Origin: Pectobacterium sp013449375
GTDB lineage: Bacteria > Pseudomonadota > Gammaproteobacteria > Enterobacterales > Enterobacteriaceae
Reading direction: 5' to 3' (one strand)
Assembly: GCF_048593165.1 (NCBI RefSeq)
Contig: NZ_CP184271.1
DNA length: 64,000 bases
In this document: piece after piece, positions 1 to 9,190 of the stretch
Numbering within the stretch: position 1 is the first letter of the stretch
Layout: every line of letters begins with the position of its first letter
Notes under the pieces: model-generated
Seen by the model: only the letters and a program-made list of their open reading frames with translations
The model's database searches: none
Told to the model about the DNA's origin: nothing
Position numbers and translations under genes: made by a program

Positions 1-1297
1 TGAAAATATGCACACGCTGTGGTACCACACTCATCATGGTGCGGAGATCCTCTTCCCGCCAGTCAGCGAGGGGATGACCATTCAACGTAATATCTCCGTA
101 TTCACAATTCCATGCCCGAGTCAGCAGTTGCAAGAGCGTCGATTTTCCGCACCCCGTGCGCCCCAGCAGCGCCAGATGTTCGCCTGATTTAATGGAAAGA
201 GAAATGTTTTGCAGCACGGACTGTGGCTGGCCGGGGTAAGTGAAGTCCACATGTGAGAGGACGAGTGAGGCCTCGCGTGACGTTTCTGGGCCATGCTCAG
301 GAAACGTCACGTCAACGGGCTGACGAATGATTTGATCGACCCGAGCGGCGGAGGCAATAACTTGCCCCATATGCTGAAACGCCACCGTGACGGGAGCCAA
401 CGCCTCGAAGGCGGCAAGCGAGGCAAACACGAACAGGGCAATCAACGCGCCGGGCTGTGGATTACCGTTAATGCCATCTGCTGCCAGCCACAGAATCAGG
501 GTAACGGTCAGACCGCTGCACAGAATCATGACTGCCTGAGACAGGCCAGTCAGATTGGCTTGCTGGCGTTGACGACGTAACCAGTTAATTTCCACCAGCG
601 CCAACTGCTGGCGGACGCGATCGAGTGCGCCGAAGACAGTCAGCTCCGCCTGACCTTGTAGCCAGGTCGTTAATTGGAGGCGGTATTGCGCCCGTAGCGC
701 GGTCAAGTCCTGCCCGATACCGTTTCCTGCCCGATAAAACAGAATCGGCAGACATAACAACAGCACCAGCATGATGGCACCAAGCGTCAACGCCAATGAG
801 GCATCAATAAAGCTCAGACTGTAACAGACGATAAGAATGACGGCGAATGCGCTGACGATGGGGGAAATCACGCGAAGATAGAGGTGGTCGAGCGTGTCCA
901 CGTCCGCCACCAGCCGATTGAGCAATTCAGCCTGACGAAATTGCGCTAGCCCACCCGGAGAGAGCGGCAGAATGCGAGAAAAAGTGAAAACACGTAAGCG
1001 CAGCAGAACGCGGAAGGTGGCATCGTGGCTGACGAGCCTTTCGAAGTAGCGCCCAGCCGTGCGCGCAATCGCCGCACCCCGCACACCTGCGGCAGGCAAC
1101 ATATAGTTGAAGGTAACTAGCCCGACGATTCCTGCCAATGCGGTCCCCGCCAGAAACCATCCGGAGAGGGCAAGCAGGCCAATGCTAGCAAGTAGTGTAG
1201 CAATAGCCAGCACAATGCCCAAACTTAAGCGCCAGATGTGTTGGCGGTAGAGTGCCAGAAACGGTTTTAATACCTGCATCGTTTTTCTCTGAGCCAT
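1..1297 (-). CDS. cydC: Heterodimeric ABC exporter subunit CydC (3' end outside window)
   Basis: CydC is half of the inner-membrane CydDC exporter, which moves reduced thiols (glutathione, cysteine) to the periplasm and is needed to assemble cytochrome bd oxidase. Reading leftward from an ATG at 1297, the protein starts MAQRKTMQVLKPFLALYRQH and continues with hydrophobic helices (LSLGIVLAIATLLASIGLLA). It then enters an ATPase domain with Walker A GRTGCGKST near 115-150; the rest runs off the window. The ATG shares one base with the TAA stop of cydD (TAATG), so the two subunits are translationally coupled. This long open frame has no stop before the window edge. Identification rests on resemblance to E. 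coli CydC and on the cydDC order. Confidence 0.95.
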   Translation of the reverse strand, partial: MAQRKTMQVLKPFLALYRQHIWRLSLGIVLAIATLLASIGLLALSGWFLAGTALAGIVGLVTFNYMLPAAGVRGAAIARTAGRYFERLVSHDATFRVLLRLRVFTFSRILPLSPGGLAQFRQAELLNRLVADVDTLDHLYLRVISPIVSAFAVILIVCYSLSFIDASLALTLGAIMLVLLLCLPILFYRAGNGIGQDLTALRAQYRLQLTTWLQGQAELTVFGALDRVRQQLALVEINWLRRQRQQANLTGLSQAVMILCSGLTVTLILWLAADGINGNPQPGALIALFVFASLAAFEALAPVTVAFQHMGQVIASAARVDQIIRQPVDVTFPEHGPETSREASLVLSHVDFTYPGQPQSVLQNISLSIKSGEHLALLGRTGCGKSTLLQLLTRAWNCEYGDITLNGHPLADWREEDLRTMMSVVPQRVHIF

Positions 1298-3063
1298 TAC
1301 AGCGCCTCCTGTCGTTGTGCCAGCAGTGCCGCGAAGGGGCCTGTTTCGGCTCGGAGTGTTTGATAGTCACCCTGTTGGACTAATCGGCCGCCATCCATTA
1401 CCCAAATCGCGTCATATTCGGTGATATCCGTGAGCTGGTGCGTGACCAGCAGCGTGGTCTGGTGGCGTGCGGCCTCGTTCAACGCCGTCATAACTAACTC
1501 TTCGCTATGGGCATCCAGACTGGCTGATGGCTCATCCAGCAGCAATAAGTTGCAAGGATGGATCAGCGCACGGGCAACAGCGACGCGCTGTGCCTGCCCG
1601 ACGGACAAGCGCGCAGCGCCATCACCGATCATGGTCTCCAGCCCTTGTGGAAGTTGTGGTAAAAATTCCTGCACATAGGCACGCTCAATCGCCTGCTGTA
1701 ACTCCACAATACTGGCCTGCGGGTTGCCCAGCAGAATATTGCTGCGCAGCGTTTGCTCCGGTAAATGGGGATTTTGCCCAACCCAGCTCAGTTGTTTACG
1801 CCATGATTCAGGCGTTAGCGTGTTTAAAGCCTGACCGTTAACGGTCAGTGATCCGCGATAGGGTAGGAATCCTAGAAGTGCATTAAGCAGCGAACTTTTT
1901 CCTGCGCCGCTGAGGCCGACTAGCGCGATACGCTCGCCTGCGTGAATATTGAACGTCAACGGTTGAGTTAGCGGTGTGCCATTCGGCGCGAGGACAACCA
2001 GATCTTCCGCCCGAATAGCAATGGCGGTATCGCTGCTGAATATTTGAGTGCCAAAGCCTACCGTTTCACCTTCCTCGGCTAAAAAGGTCACTAGCGATTC
2101 TGCTGCGCCGATAGCCTGAGCCTTGGCATGATAAAACGTACCCAGATCACGCAGAGGCTGAAAAAATTCCGGCGCCAGAATGAGCACGAGAAAACCAGCA
2201 AAGAGCGTTACCCCCATGCCGTAATGGCCGAAATCCAGTTCCCCGAGATAAGAGAAACCGAAATAGACGGCGACAACGGCAATCGAAATGGAGGCAAAAA
2301 ACTCCAGTACGCCCGAGGAGAGAAACGCCATGCGTAGCACTTCCATCGTACGGCTACGGAAATCTTCGGACGCGTGGCGGATTTGTTCGGTTTCAGCCTT
2401 ACCGCGATAGAACAGGCGTAGCGTCTCCATGCCGCGCAGGCGATCGAGGAAATGTCCGCTCAGGCGTGCCAACGCCAGAAAGTTACGTCGGTTTGCATCT
2501 GCCGCCCCCATACCGACCAGTGCCATAAAAAGCGGGATGAGTGGGGCAGTCAAAAACAGAATCAAGCCCGCAGCCCAATTGAGTGGGAAGATCGTGATTA
2601 AGATAAGTAACGGAATCAGTGCGGCAAGATACATTTGCGGCAGGTAGCGGGCGTAATAATCCTGCATATCATCAACCTGCTCAAGAATCATCGTTGCCCA
2701 ACTGCCGGCGGGTTTGCCTTGAATCCAGGCAGGACCAAGTTGTTGAAGTCGGTCCAGTACCAGCTTACGAATTTGCTGTCGCACCGCTTGTCCACACAGA
2801 AAACCGACGCGCTCGCGTAACATGCTGTTGAGCGCACGTAGAATGAAGGTCGCGATCAGCAGAATGAAGGGTGAGAGCAGGGATTCACGGGGAGCATGCT
2901 CGATGATCAAAGCATGAAGCAGCGTCGCTAATAGCCAGGCTTGTGCCACGATTAATGCACCGCTCAGGAATCCAAGCAGCAGTGAAATCCGTAGCCAACG
3001 TTGCGCCAGCTTACTCTGCTGTTTCAGCCAGGCGGTCAGTTCTTGCTGTCTGGTTTTTTTCAT
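1297..3063 (-). CDS. cydD: Heterodimeric ABC exporter subunit CydD
   Basis: CydD is the partner of CydC in the cysteine/glutathione exporter required for cytochrome bd biogenesis. The 588-residue protein matches the usual length of the family (588 in E. coli). It has an N-terminal exporter-type membrane domain with hydrophobic segments at about 25-45, 60-75, 135-175, 245-270 and 275-300. The C-terminal ATPase carries Walker A GLSGAGKSSL, signature LSVGQAQRVAVARAL and Walker B LLLLDEP. The start gives MKKTRQQELTAWLKQQ, as in enterobacterial CydD. It is the first gene of the leftward cydDC pair and lies about 235 bp downstream of trxB, as in E. coli. Confidence 0.97.
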   Translation of the reverse strand: MKKTRQQELTAWLKQQSKLAQRWLRISLLLGFLSGALIVAQAWLLATLLHALIIEHAPRESLLSPFILLIATFILRALNSMLRERVGFLCGQAVRQQIRKLVLDRLQQLGPAWIQGKPAGSWATMILEQVDDMQDYYARYLPQMYLAALIPLLILITIFPLNWAAGLILFLTAPLIPLFMALVGMGAADANRRNFLALARLSGHFLDRLRGMETLRLFYRGKAETEQIRHASEDFRSRTMEVLRMAFLSSGVLEFFASISIAVVAVYFGFSYLGELDFGHYGMGVTLFAGFLVLILAPEFFQPLRDLGTFYHAKAQAIGAAESLVTFLAEEGETVGFGTQIFSSDTAIAIRAEDLVVLAPNGTPLTQPLTFNIHAGERIALVGLSGAGKSSLLNALLGFLPYRGSLTVNGQALNTLTPESWRKQLSWVGQNPHLPEQTLRSNILLGNPQASIVELQQAIERAYVQEFLPQLPQGLETMIGDGAARLSVGQAQRVAVARALIHPCNLLLLDEPSASLDAHSEELVMTALNEAARHQTTLLVTHQLTDITEYDAIWVMDGGRLVQQGDYQTLRAETGPFAALLAQRQEAL

Positions 3064-3298
3064 CAGGCACCAGTTCGTTATATTGCAGAAATGGACTTAA
3101 CAGAAAATAACTCTTATGTAACTGCTAGTTAACAAAATTATTTTCTATCAGGCAGATAGACGCCATGTTACCGCGACGGGGACGCGCTGCAAACGAAAAG
3201 GAGAGATGAAATATGGGAGACGATCAATTTTTGTGTTGCGTGAGGTAATCAGAGGGAAGAAACGAAACGGCTATCGCCGCTCCGTTCTTAATCGCGTA

Positions 3299-4261
3299 TT
3301 ACTTGCTGACGGTTAATCCGTCAAGGTAACGTTCTGCATCCAGTGCCGCCATACAGCCAGTACCTGCGGAGGTAATCGCTTGACGGTAAATGTGGTCCAT
3401 GACGTCGCCTGCGGCAAAGACGCCAGGAATACTGGTCTGTGTCGCGTTGCCGTGAATACCGGATTGTACTTTAATATAGCCGTTTTCCAGCTCCAGTTGA
3501 CCGCCAAATACGGCTGTGTTCGGGCTGTGGCCGATAGCGATAAACACGCCAGCCAGTTCCAATTCTTCCGCTGCATCGCTTTGCGTATCGCGAATACGAA
3601 CACCGGTCACACCCATATCGTCGCCTAGCACTTCGTCCAGTGTACGGTTGGTATGCAGGATGATGTTGCCATTGTTGACTTTGTCCATCAGTCGGTCGAT
3701 CAGAATCTTCTCCGAACGGAACGTCTCGCGGCGGTGGATTAAATGCACTTCCGCAGCGATGTTAGACAGGTACAACGCTTCTTCAACAGCGGTATTCCCG
3801 CCACCCACCACGGCAACTTTCTGATTACGGTAGAAGAATCCGTCACAAGTTGCACAGGCGGAAACGCCCTTGCCTTTGAAGGCGTCTTCAGATGGCAGAC
3901 CAAGGTAGCGAGCAGATGCCCCAGTGGCAATGATCAGCGCGTCACAGGTGTACTCGTCGCTATCACCGAACAAACGGAAAGGGCGGTTCTGCAAATCAAC
4001 ACGTTCAATATGATCGAAGATCACTTCGGTATTGAACTTGGTTGCATGTGCGTGCATGCGCTCCATTAACAGTGGGCCTGTTAAATCATCGGCGTCACCC
4101 GGCCAGTTTTCGACTTCTGTCGTGGTCGTCAACTGACCGCCTTTTTCCATACCAGTGATTAATACTGGCTGTAAGTTCGCCCGTGCAGCATAAACTGCGG
4201 CAGTATAGCCAGCCGGGCCTGAACCCAGAATCAATAACTTGTGATGTTTAACGGTACCCAT
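3299..4261 (-). CDS. trxB: Thioredoxin reductase TrxB
   Basis: TrxB is a cytosolic flavoprotein that passes electrons from NADPH through FAD and a redox-active disulfide to thioredoxin. The 320-residue sequence has the N-terminal FAD-binding GxGxxG segment (LILGSGPAGYTAAVYAARA), the active-site CATCDG motif in the middle, the NADPH-binding VVGGGNTAVEEALYLS segment, and the C-terminal FAD motif GVFAAGDVMD. Length and motif order match the E. coli enzyme (321 aa). The gene runs leftward and is divergent from lrp across a 585-bp spacer, which is the enterobacterial arrangement. Confidence 0.98.
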   Translation of the reverse strand: MGTVKHHKLLILGSGPAGYTAAVYAARANLQPVLITGMEKGGQLTTTTEVENWPGDADDLTGPLLMERMHAHATKFNTEVIFDHIERVDLQNRPFRLFGDSDEYTCDALIIATGASARYLGLPSEDAFKGKGVSACATCDGFFYRNQKVAVVGGGNTAVEEALYLSNIAAEVHLIHRRETFRSEKILIDRLMDKVNNGNIILHTNRTLDEVLGDDMGVTGVRIRDTQSDAAEELELAGVFIAIGHSPNTAVFGGQLELENGYIKVQSGIHGNATQTSIPGVFAAGDVMDHIYRQAITSAGTGCMAALDAERYLDGLTVSK

Positions 4262-4846
4262 GCTTTCCTCATTTCATGACGGCGGATAATGTTCATATGA
4301 ACGGTTGCTACGACAAACACGCTGACTTATTACGAACAGTCTCTACCACGGACAATGAGAACGATTGTAAGGAAATTACAGGAGTAAAAAAAGTATGCAG
4401 AAAAGTTGCTGGCTATTTGTTTAATCGTTAATGACGATGGTGATGACAAATCGCTGAAAAATCAGCCACATTCATAAGTAAAATGATTGAAGTCACCTTG
4501 GCGAATGGCTCTGGCTTATCCAATCTGGCAGTTTCTTCTGATTTTCGTTGTTTTACTTTGACAATCGGCTGTGCATTTGCGAAAACATCTGGGTAAGAGG
4601 AAATTTTTTGTATGTGAACAGTTAAAAGCTCGGCTTTTTATTCGTTTTTGCGCAGGTAGTAGGCCTCTGGGCCACGGATATGACGTGATGGTCTTTTTCG
4701 CGGGTGAGCAATACGTGGGGCGAGAACGAGAAGTTAATGACTTTTGATATACAAAATAGGCAGCGTGTCTTCTTTAAGGGTAGCTCTGATACATGAGGTC
4801 TATCGGGGTAAGCGGGTGCAGGGAAAAGTGAAGAGAGACAATAATA
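4262..4846. other. trxB-lrp divergent intergenic region
   Basis: This 585-bp non-coding region should hold the trxB promoter (leftward) and the lrp promoter with a long untranslated leader (rightward). A TTGACA hexamer lies at 4558-4563, about 285 bp before the lrp ATG. In E. coli the lrp leader is also long, about 270 nt, so the lrp start site may lie nearby, although I see no convincing -10 box at the right spacing. A-T tracts fit autoregulation by Lrp, but no site can be defined by eye. Short open frames here have no ribosome-binding site or recognisable product. Confidence 0.5.
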
Positions 4847-5341
4847 ATGGTAGACACTAAAAAACGGCCAGGAAAAGATCTCGATCGTATTGATCGTAAC
4901 ATCCTGAACGAATTGCAAAAAGATGGGCGTATTTCCAATGTCGAGCTGTCCAAACGTGTTGGTCTGTCGCCAACACCTTGTCTGGAGCGCGTGCGTCGTC
5001 TGGAAAGACAGGGGTTCATTAACGGTTACACAGCATTGCTAAACCCGCATTATCTGGATGCATCACTGCTGGTTTTTGTTGAAATAACGCTAAACCGCGG
5101 CGCGCCGGATGTGTTTGAACAGTTTAATGCTGCGGTGCAGAAGCTGGAAGAAATTCAGGAATGTCATCTGGTTTCTGGTGATTTTGACTACCTGTTGAAA
5201 ACGCGCGTGCCGGATATGTCTGCTTACCGTAAGCTCCTGGGTGAAACGCTGCTGCGTTTACCGGGCGTAAACGATACCCGTACCTACGTGGTGATGGAAG
5301 AAGTGAAGCAAAGCAACCGTCTGGTTATTAAGACGCGATAA
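4847..5341 (+). CDS. lrp: Leucine-responsive global regulator Lrp
   Basis: Lrp is a DNA-bending global regulator of amino-acid metabolism, one-carbon metabolism and fimbriae, and responds to leucine. The 164-residue protein equals the E. coli length and appears nearly identical to it. The N-terminal winged helix-turn-helix covers about residues 12-60 (RIDRNILNELQKDGRISNVE and the recognition helix LSPTPCLERVRRLE). The C-terminal RAM effector domain covers about 70-150. It is transcribed alone ahead of ftsK, as in E. coli. The ATG follows a weak purine-rich tract in AAGAGAGACAATAATAATG. Confidence 0.99.
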   Translation: MVDTKKRPGKDLDRIDRNILNELQKDGRISNVELSKRVGLSPTPCLERVRRLERQGFINGYTALLNPHYLDASLLVFVEITLNRGAPDVFEQFNAAVQKLEEIQECHLVSGDFDYLLKTRVPDMSAYRKLLGETLLRLPGVNDTRTYVVMEEVKQSNRLVIKTR

Positions 5342-5377
5342 ACGTGTGGGTGCAAAACCCGATAAATTCAGCTACAC

Positions 5378-5397
5378 TCCTGTGAATTTATACAGTC
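5378..5397. promoter_or_regulatory. LexA (SOS) box upstream of ftsK
   Basis: The sequence CTGTGAATTTATACAG at 5380-5395 is an exact CTGT-N8-ACAG LexA operator with an A/T-rich core, 60-75 bp before the ftsK start. E. coli ftsK is a known SOS-inducible gene (dinH) with a LexA box in the same place. The left part also forms a 9-bp inverted repeat (ATAAATTCA / TGAATTTAT, 5362-5391) that overlaps the box. Confidence 0.85.
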
Positions 5398-5399
5398 CC

Positions 5400-5424
5400 A
5401 GCGCCGGGTTTTCTCGGCGCTTTG
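5400..5424 (+). terminator. Hairpin between lrp and ftsK, probable lrp terminator
   Basis: A 7-bp GC stem (AGCGCCG / CGGCGCT) with an 8-nt loop is followed by TTTG. It lies downstream of lrp and also within the presumed ftsK leader, just after the LexA box. The short T tract makes it a weak or attenuating terminator. Confidence 0.5.
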
Positions 5425-5455
5425 TCATAAACCTTACAGGCCCCTGGAGAGACTC

Positions 5456-8400
5456 TTGAGCCAGGAATATACAGAAGATAAAGACGTTACCCTGAAAAAA
5501 CTCAGTGGAACACGTCGTTTGCTTGAAGCGATTTTAATCGTTGTGGCACTTTTGGCGGTTTATCTTAGTGTCGCACTACTCAGTTTCAGCCCCTCCGATC
5601 CCAGTTGGTCACAGACAGCTTGGCATGAACCGATTCACAACTTTGGTGGTGTGGCGGGAGCATGGCTGGCGGATACGCTGTTTTTTATTTTTGGTGTGCT
5701 GGCCTATGCCATCCCGCCGATTATGTTATCCCTGTGCTGGGCGGCTTTCCGCCAGCGTGATAACCACCAGTCTATCGACTACTTTACCTTTTCGCTTCGC
5801 CTGATTGGGACATTGGCGCTGATCCTGACCTCTTGTGGTCTGGCTGCGTTGAATATTGACGATCTCTACTATTTTGCTTCCGGTGGTGTTTTGGGAAGCC
5901 TGTTGAGCAGCTCAATGATCCCGCGTTTCAATAGCATGGGTGCGACGCTGATTCTGCTGTGCGTGTGGGGTGCTGGATTAACGCTGTTTACCGGCTGGTC
6001 ATGGTTAACGATCGCTGAAAAAATTGGTGCCGGAGTCCTGGGTTGTCTGACATTTATGTCAAACCGTTCACGTCGCGATGAAGACTACCGCGAAGAAAAC
6101 GACCGTGAAGAAGATGAACACGATGTGCTTAACCTGCGCCACGATGATGCGTCGGGCGAGTCGGTAGCGCTACCGCGCGATGAGGATGATGTGCTGTTTT
6201 CTGCGCCTTCGGTGGCTGATGCTGCAAACGACATTTCGGCAGACAATAAGATGGAAACGTCATCATCTTCCGCCGAAAACAGGTCGGCTACTACACCAGC
6301 GAGCTTCTCTGCAGAAACGTCAGTTGCAGGGTCAACATTCTCTGAACGGGTCGCGTCAGATTCGCCATTGCCTGACGTATCGTCTGCTATCGTGCCACCT
6401 GGTGCTTCATCACCGGTTGATACGGCACCATCGCTGAACCCGCCGCTGTATTCGTTTGAAATCCCTGAAACACCCGCAGCGATGCCAGAGATCGCAACGT
6501 CGCCTGAACGCCATAACAGTGCGTATACGCCTTACGGCAATAGTTACGGAGAGCGTGCTGTACCGCCAATCGTAACGGCTCCGGTGGTTCAACCCTTTGC
6601 TGAACCGCCACAGCCTGCACGCGACACGGATTTCAACGCCAACAACACCTTTATGCCAGCGTTCAGCGCCGATGGGGATGACAATCCGCAGATTAAACGC
6701 GGTGTCGGGCCGGAGCTGCCGCGTCCTAATCCGGTGCGCATTCCAACTCGTCGCGAATTGGCGTCATATGGAATCAAACTGCCGTCACAGCGGCTGGCTG
6801 AAGAACAAGCAAGGCTGCAGGCGCAGAATGAACGTGCGCAAACAGAATTGACGAATGATATCTATCAGGAAGAAACACCGGAGGATATTGCCCGTCAGGA
6901 AGCCGCTTTGCAGCAAGAATACCTGAATCAGCAGCGTCAACGTTACGGTGATGAATATCCGTTACAGGAAGAGGATGAAGACGCGCTTCTGCAAGCGCAG
7001 CTCGCCAGAGATTTCGCTGCACAGCAGCAGTCTCGCTATGATGCTAATGCGTTGCAGCACGATGAGGTCATTTCAACTCCGGCAGTATCGCCGGCGGTCA
7101 GTGAGCCCGTTCAGCCAGCTCCTGTGGTTGCGCATAACGACTTTTCATTCTCGCCGTTTAGCGCGGAGAATAATCGCGAACTTGAGCCGCCTACGTTCAG
7201 TGAGCCAACGTATACACAACCGTCTTATCGTGTCGAATCCAGTCTTCCGCCGATGCATGCCGGTGAGGATAACGACGCTGATGAGCGCAGTCCATTAACA
7301 TTTGGTCAGCCAGCGCAACCAACGTCAGCGCCTGTTGAGGCCGCGAAACAGGAAACTGTGGCAACACCAATGCATCATCCGGCAATGGATGGCCTGATTC
7401 ATCCGTTCCTGATGCGCAATGAACAACCGCTACAGAAGCCGACTACGCCGCTGCCAACATTGGATTTGTTGACTCCGCCATCGGCCAGCGAAGCGCCTGT
7501 TGATCATTTTGCACTGGAACAGACGGCGCGACTGATTGAAGCGCGTCTGGCTGATTTCCGCGTAAAAGCCGATGTGGTCGATCATTCGCCAGGCCCGGTG
7601 ATCACGCGGTTTGAATTGGATCTGGCTCCGGGTGTTAAAGCGGCTCGTATCTCGAATCTGTCGCGCGATTTGGCACGTTCACTGTCCGTTGTTGCGGTAC
7701 GTATTGTTGAGGTGATTCCCGGCCGACCGTACGTCGGGCTGGAGTTGCCTAATGCGCATCGCCAGACGGTTTATCTGCGAGAAGTGCTGGATTGTGATCA
7801 GTTCCGTGATAATCCATCGCCGCTGTCGATTGTGTTGGGTAAAGATATTGCAGGCGAGCCTGTCGTTGCCGATCTGGCAAAAATGCCGCACCTGCTGGTT
7901 GCCGGTACGACGGGGTCGGGTAAATCGGTCGGCGTTAACGCCATGATCATCAGTATGCTGTATAAAGCCACGCCGGAAGACGTACGTTTTATCATGATCG
8001 ACCCGAAAATGCTGGAGCTCTCGGTGTACGAAGGCATTCCGCATTTGTTGACGGAAGTTGTGACCGACATGAAGGATGCGGCCAATGCATTGCGCTGGTG
8101 CGTCGGTGAAATGGAACGTCGCTATAAGCTGATGTCGGCGCTTGGCGTGCGCAATCTTGCGGGATACAACGAACGGGTGATGACGGCAAATGCGATGGGC
8201 CGCCCAATCCCCGATCCGTTCTGGAAGCCGAGTGACAGTATGGATATGACGCCGCCAGTGCTGGAAAAACTGCCGTATATTGTGGTGATGGTCGATGAAT
8301 TTGCTGACCTGATGATGGCGGTGGGTAAGAAAGTTGAAGAGCTGATTGCCCGACTGGCGCAAAAAGCGCGTGCTGCGGGCATTCACCTGGTACTGGCGAC

Positions 8401-8926
8401 GCAGCGTCCTTCCGTTGATGTTATCACCGGATTGATCAAAGCGAATATTCCGACGCGTATCGCGTTTACCGTGTCCAGCAAGATCGACTCACGGACTATC
8501 CTCGATCAAGGCGGTGCAGAATCGCTATTGGGGATGGGGGATATGCTGTATATGGCTCCTAACTCCTCGATACCTGTCCGCGTTCATGGTGCTTTTGTCC
8601 GCGACGAGGAAGTGCACGCGGTCGTTCAGGACTGGAAAGCGCGTGGCCGACCTCAATATATCGATAATATCGTCAGCGGTGGCGATGATGCTGAAGGTGG
8701 AAGCCTTGGTCTTGATGGCGATGAAGAACTCGATCCGCTGTTCGATCAGGCGGTAGAATTTGTGGTCGATAAGCGTCGAGCATCCATTTCTGGTGTACAG
8801 CGCCAGTTCCGAATCGGCTATAACCGCGCTGCGCGAATTGTTGAGCAAATGGAGGCGCAGGGTATTGTCAGCTCTCCAGGGCACAATGGTAACCGCGAAG
8901 TATTGGCTCCGCCATCCATGGAATAA
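5456..8926 (+). CDS. ftsK: DNA translocase FtsK
   Basis: FtsK anchors at the division septum and pumps chromosomal DNA so that XerCD/dif resolution and segregation can finish. The start is TTG, preceded by CTGGAGAGACTC, and gives MSQEYTEDKDVTLKKLSG as in E. coli. Four hydrophobic segments lie at about 25-45, 65-95, 110-130 and 140-190. A long acidic, Pro/Gln/Ala-rich linker follows (about 200-660). The motor domain has Walker A GTTGSGKS near 816 and Walker B IVVMVDEFADL. A C-terminal winged-helix gamma domain (about 1090-1156) reads the KOPS sequence. At 1156 aa it is shorter than E. coli FtsK (1329 aa), the difference being in the linker. A LexA box lies just upstream. Confidence 0.97.
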   Translation: MSQEYTEDKDVTLKKLSGTRRLLEAILIVVALLAVYLSVALLSFSPSDPSWSQTAWHEPIHNFGGVAGAWLADTLFFIFGVLAYAIPPIMLSLCWAAFRQRDNHQSIDYFTFSLRLIGTLALILTSCGLAALNIDDLYYFASGGVLGSLLSSSMIPRFNSMGATLILLCVWGAGLTLFTGWSWLTIAEKIGAGVLGCLTFMSNRSRRDEDYREENDREEDEHDVLNLRHDDASGESVALPRDEDDVLFSAPSVADAANDISADNKMETSSSSAENRSATTPASFSAETSVAGSTFSERVASDSPLPDVSSAIVPPGASSPVDTAPSLNPPLYSFEIPETPAAMPEIATSPERHNSAYTPYGNSYGERAVPPIVTAPVVQPFAEPPQPARDTDFNANNTFMPAFSADGDDNPQIKRGVGPELPRPNPVRIPTRRELASYGIKLPSQRLAEEQARLQAQNERAQTELTNDIYQEETPEDIARQEAALQQEYLNQQRQRYGDEYPLQEEDEDALLQAQLARDFAAQQQSRYDANALQHDEVISTPAVSPAVSEPVQPAPVVAHNDFSFSPFSAENNRELEPPTFSEPTYTQPSYRVESSLPPMHAGEDNDADERSPLTFGQPAQPTSAPVEAAKQETVATPMHHPAMDGLIHPFLMRNEQPLQKPTTPLPTLDLLTPPSASEAPVDHFALEQTARLIEARLADFRVKADVVDHSPGPVITRFELDLAPGVKAARISNLSRDLARSLSVVAVRIVEVIPGRPYVGLELPNAHRQTVYLREVLDCDQFRDNPSPLSIVLGKDIAGEPVVADLAKMPHLLVAGTTGSGKSVGVNAMIISMLYKATPEDVRFIMIDPKMLELSVYEGIPHLLTEVVTDMKDAANALRWCVGEMERRYKLMSALGVRNLAGYNERVMTANAMGRPIPDPFWKPSDSMDMTPPVLEKLPYIVVMVDEFADLMMAVGKKVEELIARLAQKARAAGIHLVLATQRPSVDVITGLIKANIPTRIAFTVSSKIDSRTILDQGGAESLLGMGDMLYMAPNSSIPVRVHGAFVRDEEVHAVVQDWKARGRPQYIDNIVSGGDDAEGGSLGLDGDEELDPLFDQAVEFVVDKRRASISGVQRQFRIGYNRAARIVEQMEAQGIVSSPGHNGNREVLAPPSME

Positions 8927-8958
8927 GCACTCGGTATTGATTGACGTCATTCCACGAT

Positions 8959-8980
8959 AAGGGCTGCACGAGCAGCCCTT
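8959..8980 (+). terminator. Hairpin downstream of ftsK
   Basis: A perfect 9-bp stem (AAGGGCTGC / GCAGCCCTT) with a 4-nt loop lies 33 bp after the ftsK stop. It lacks a T tract, so it may be an attenuator or 3'-end stabiliser as easily as a terminator. The 260-bp ftsK-lolA spacer holds nothing else I recognise. Confidence 0.5.
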
Positions 8981-9190
8981 ATGCAAAGAAGCGTAAAAGC
9001 GGCAATAAGCAGATAATTCACCTATCACCGCCCGAGTGGGTTCAGCTAACATAGCTATATAGGTAACGTGGTTCTACAGCTAACGTCGCTCGACAAAGAA
9101 CACCGATCCACAAATCACATCGGTCTCTTGCAAGTATCTGACCTCAAGATGTGAAGGTTGTTATATCAGGAAATTCAAAGGATTATGCGT

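Noticed and set aside
7679..8386. 235-codon open frame antisense to the ftsK motor domain
   Set aside because: It lies opposite the highly conserved ATPase core. The His/Arg-rich translation is typical of a shadow frame.
9158..9190. Longer lolA start at TTG 9158 or ATG 9185
   Set aside because: The Shine-Dalgarno AAGGA at 9178-9182 fits only the ATG at 9191, and the longer forms would put extra charged residues before the signal peptide.
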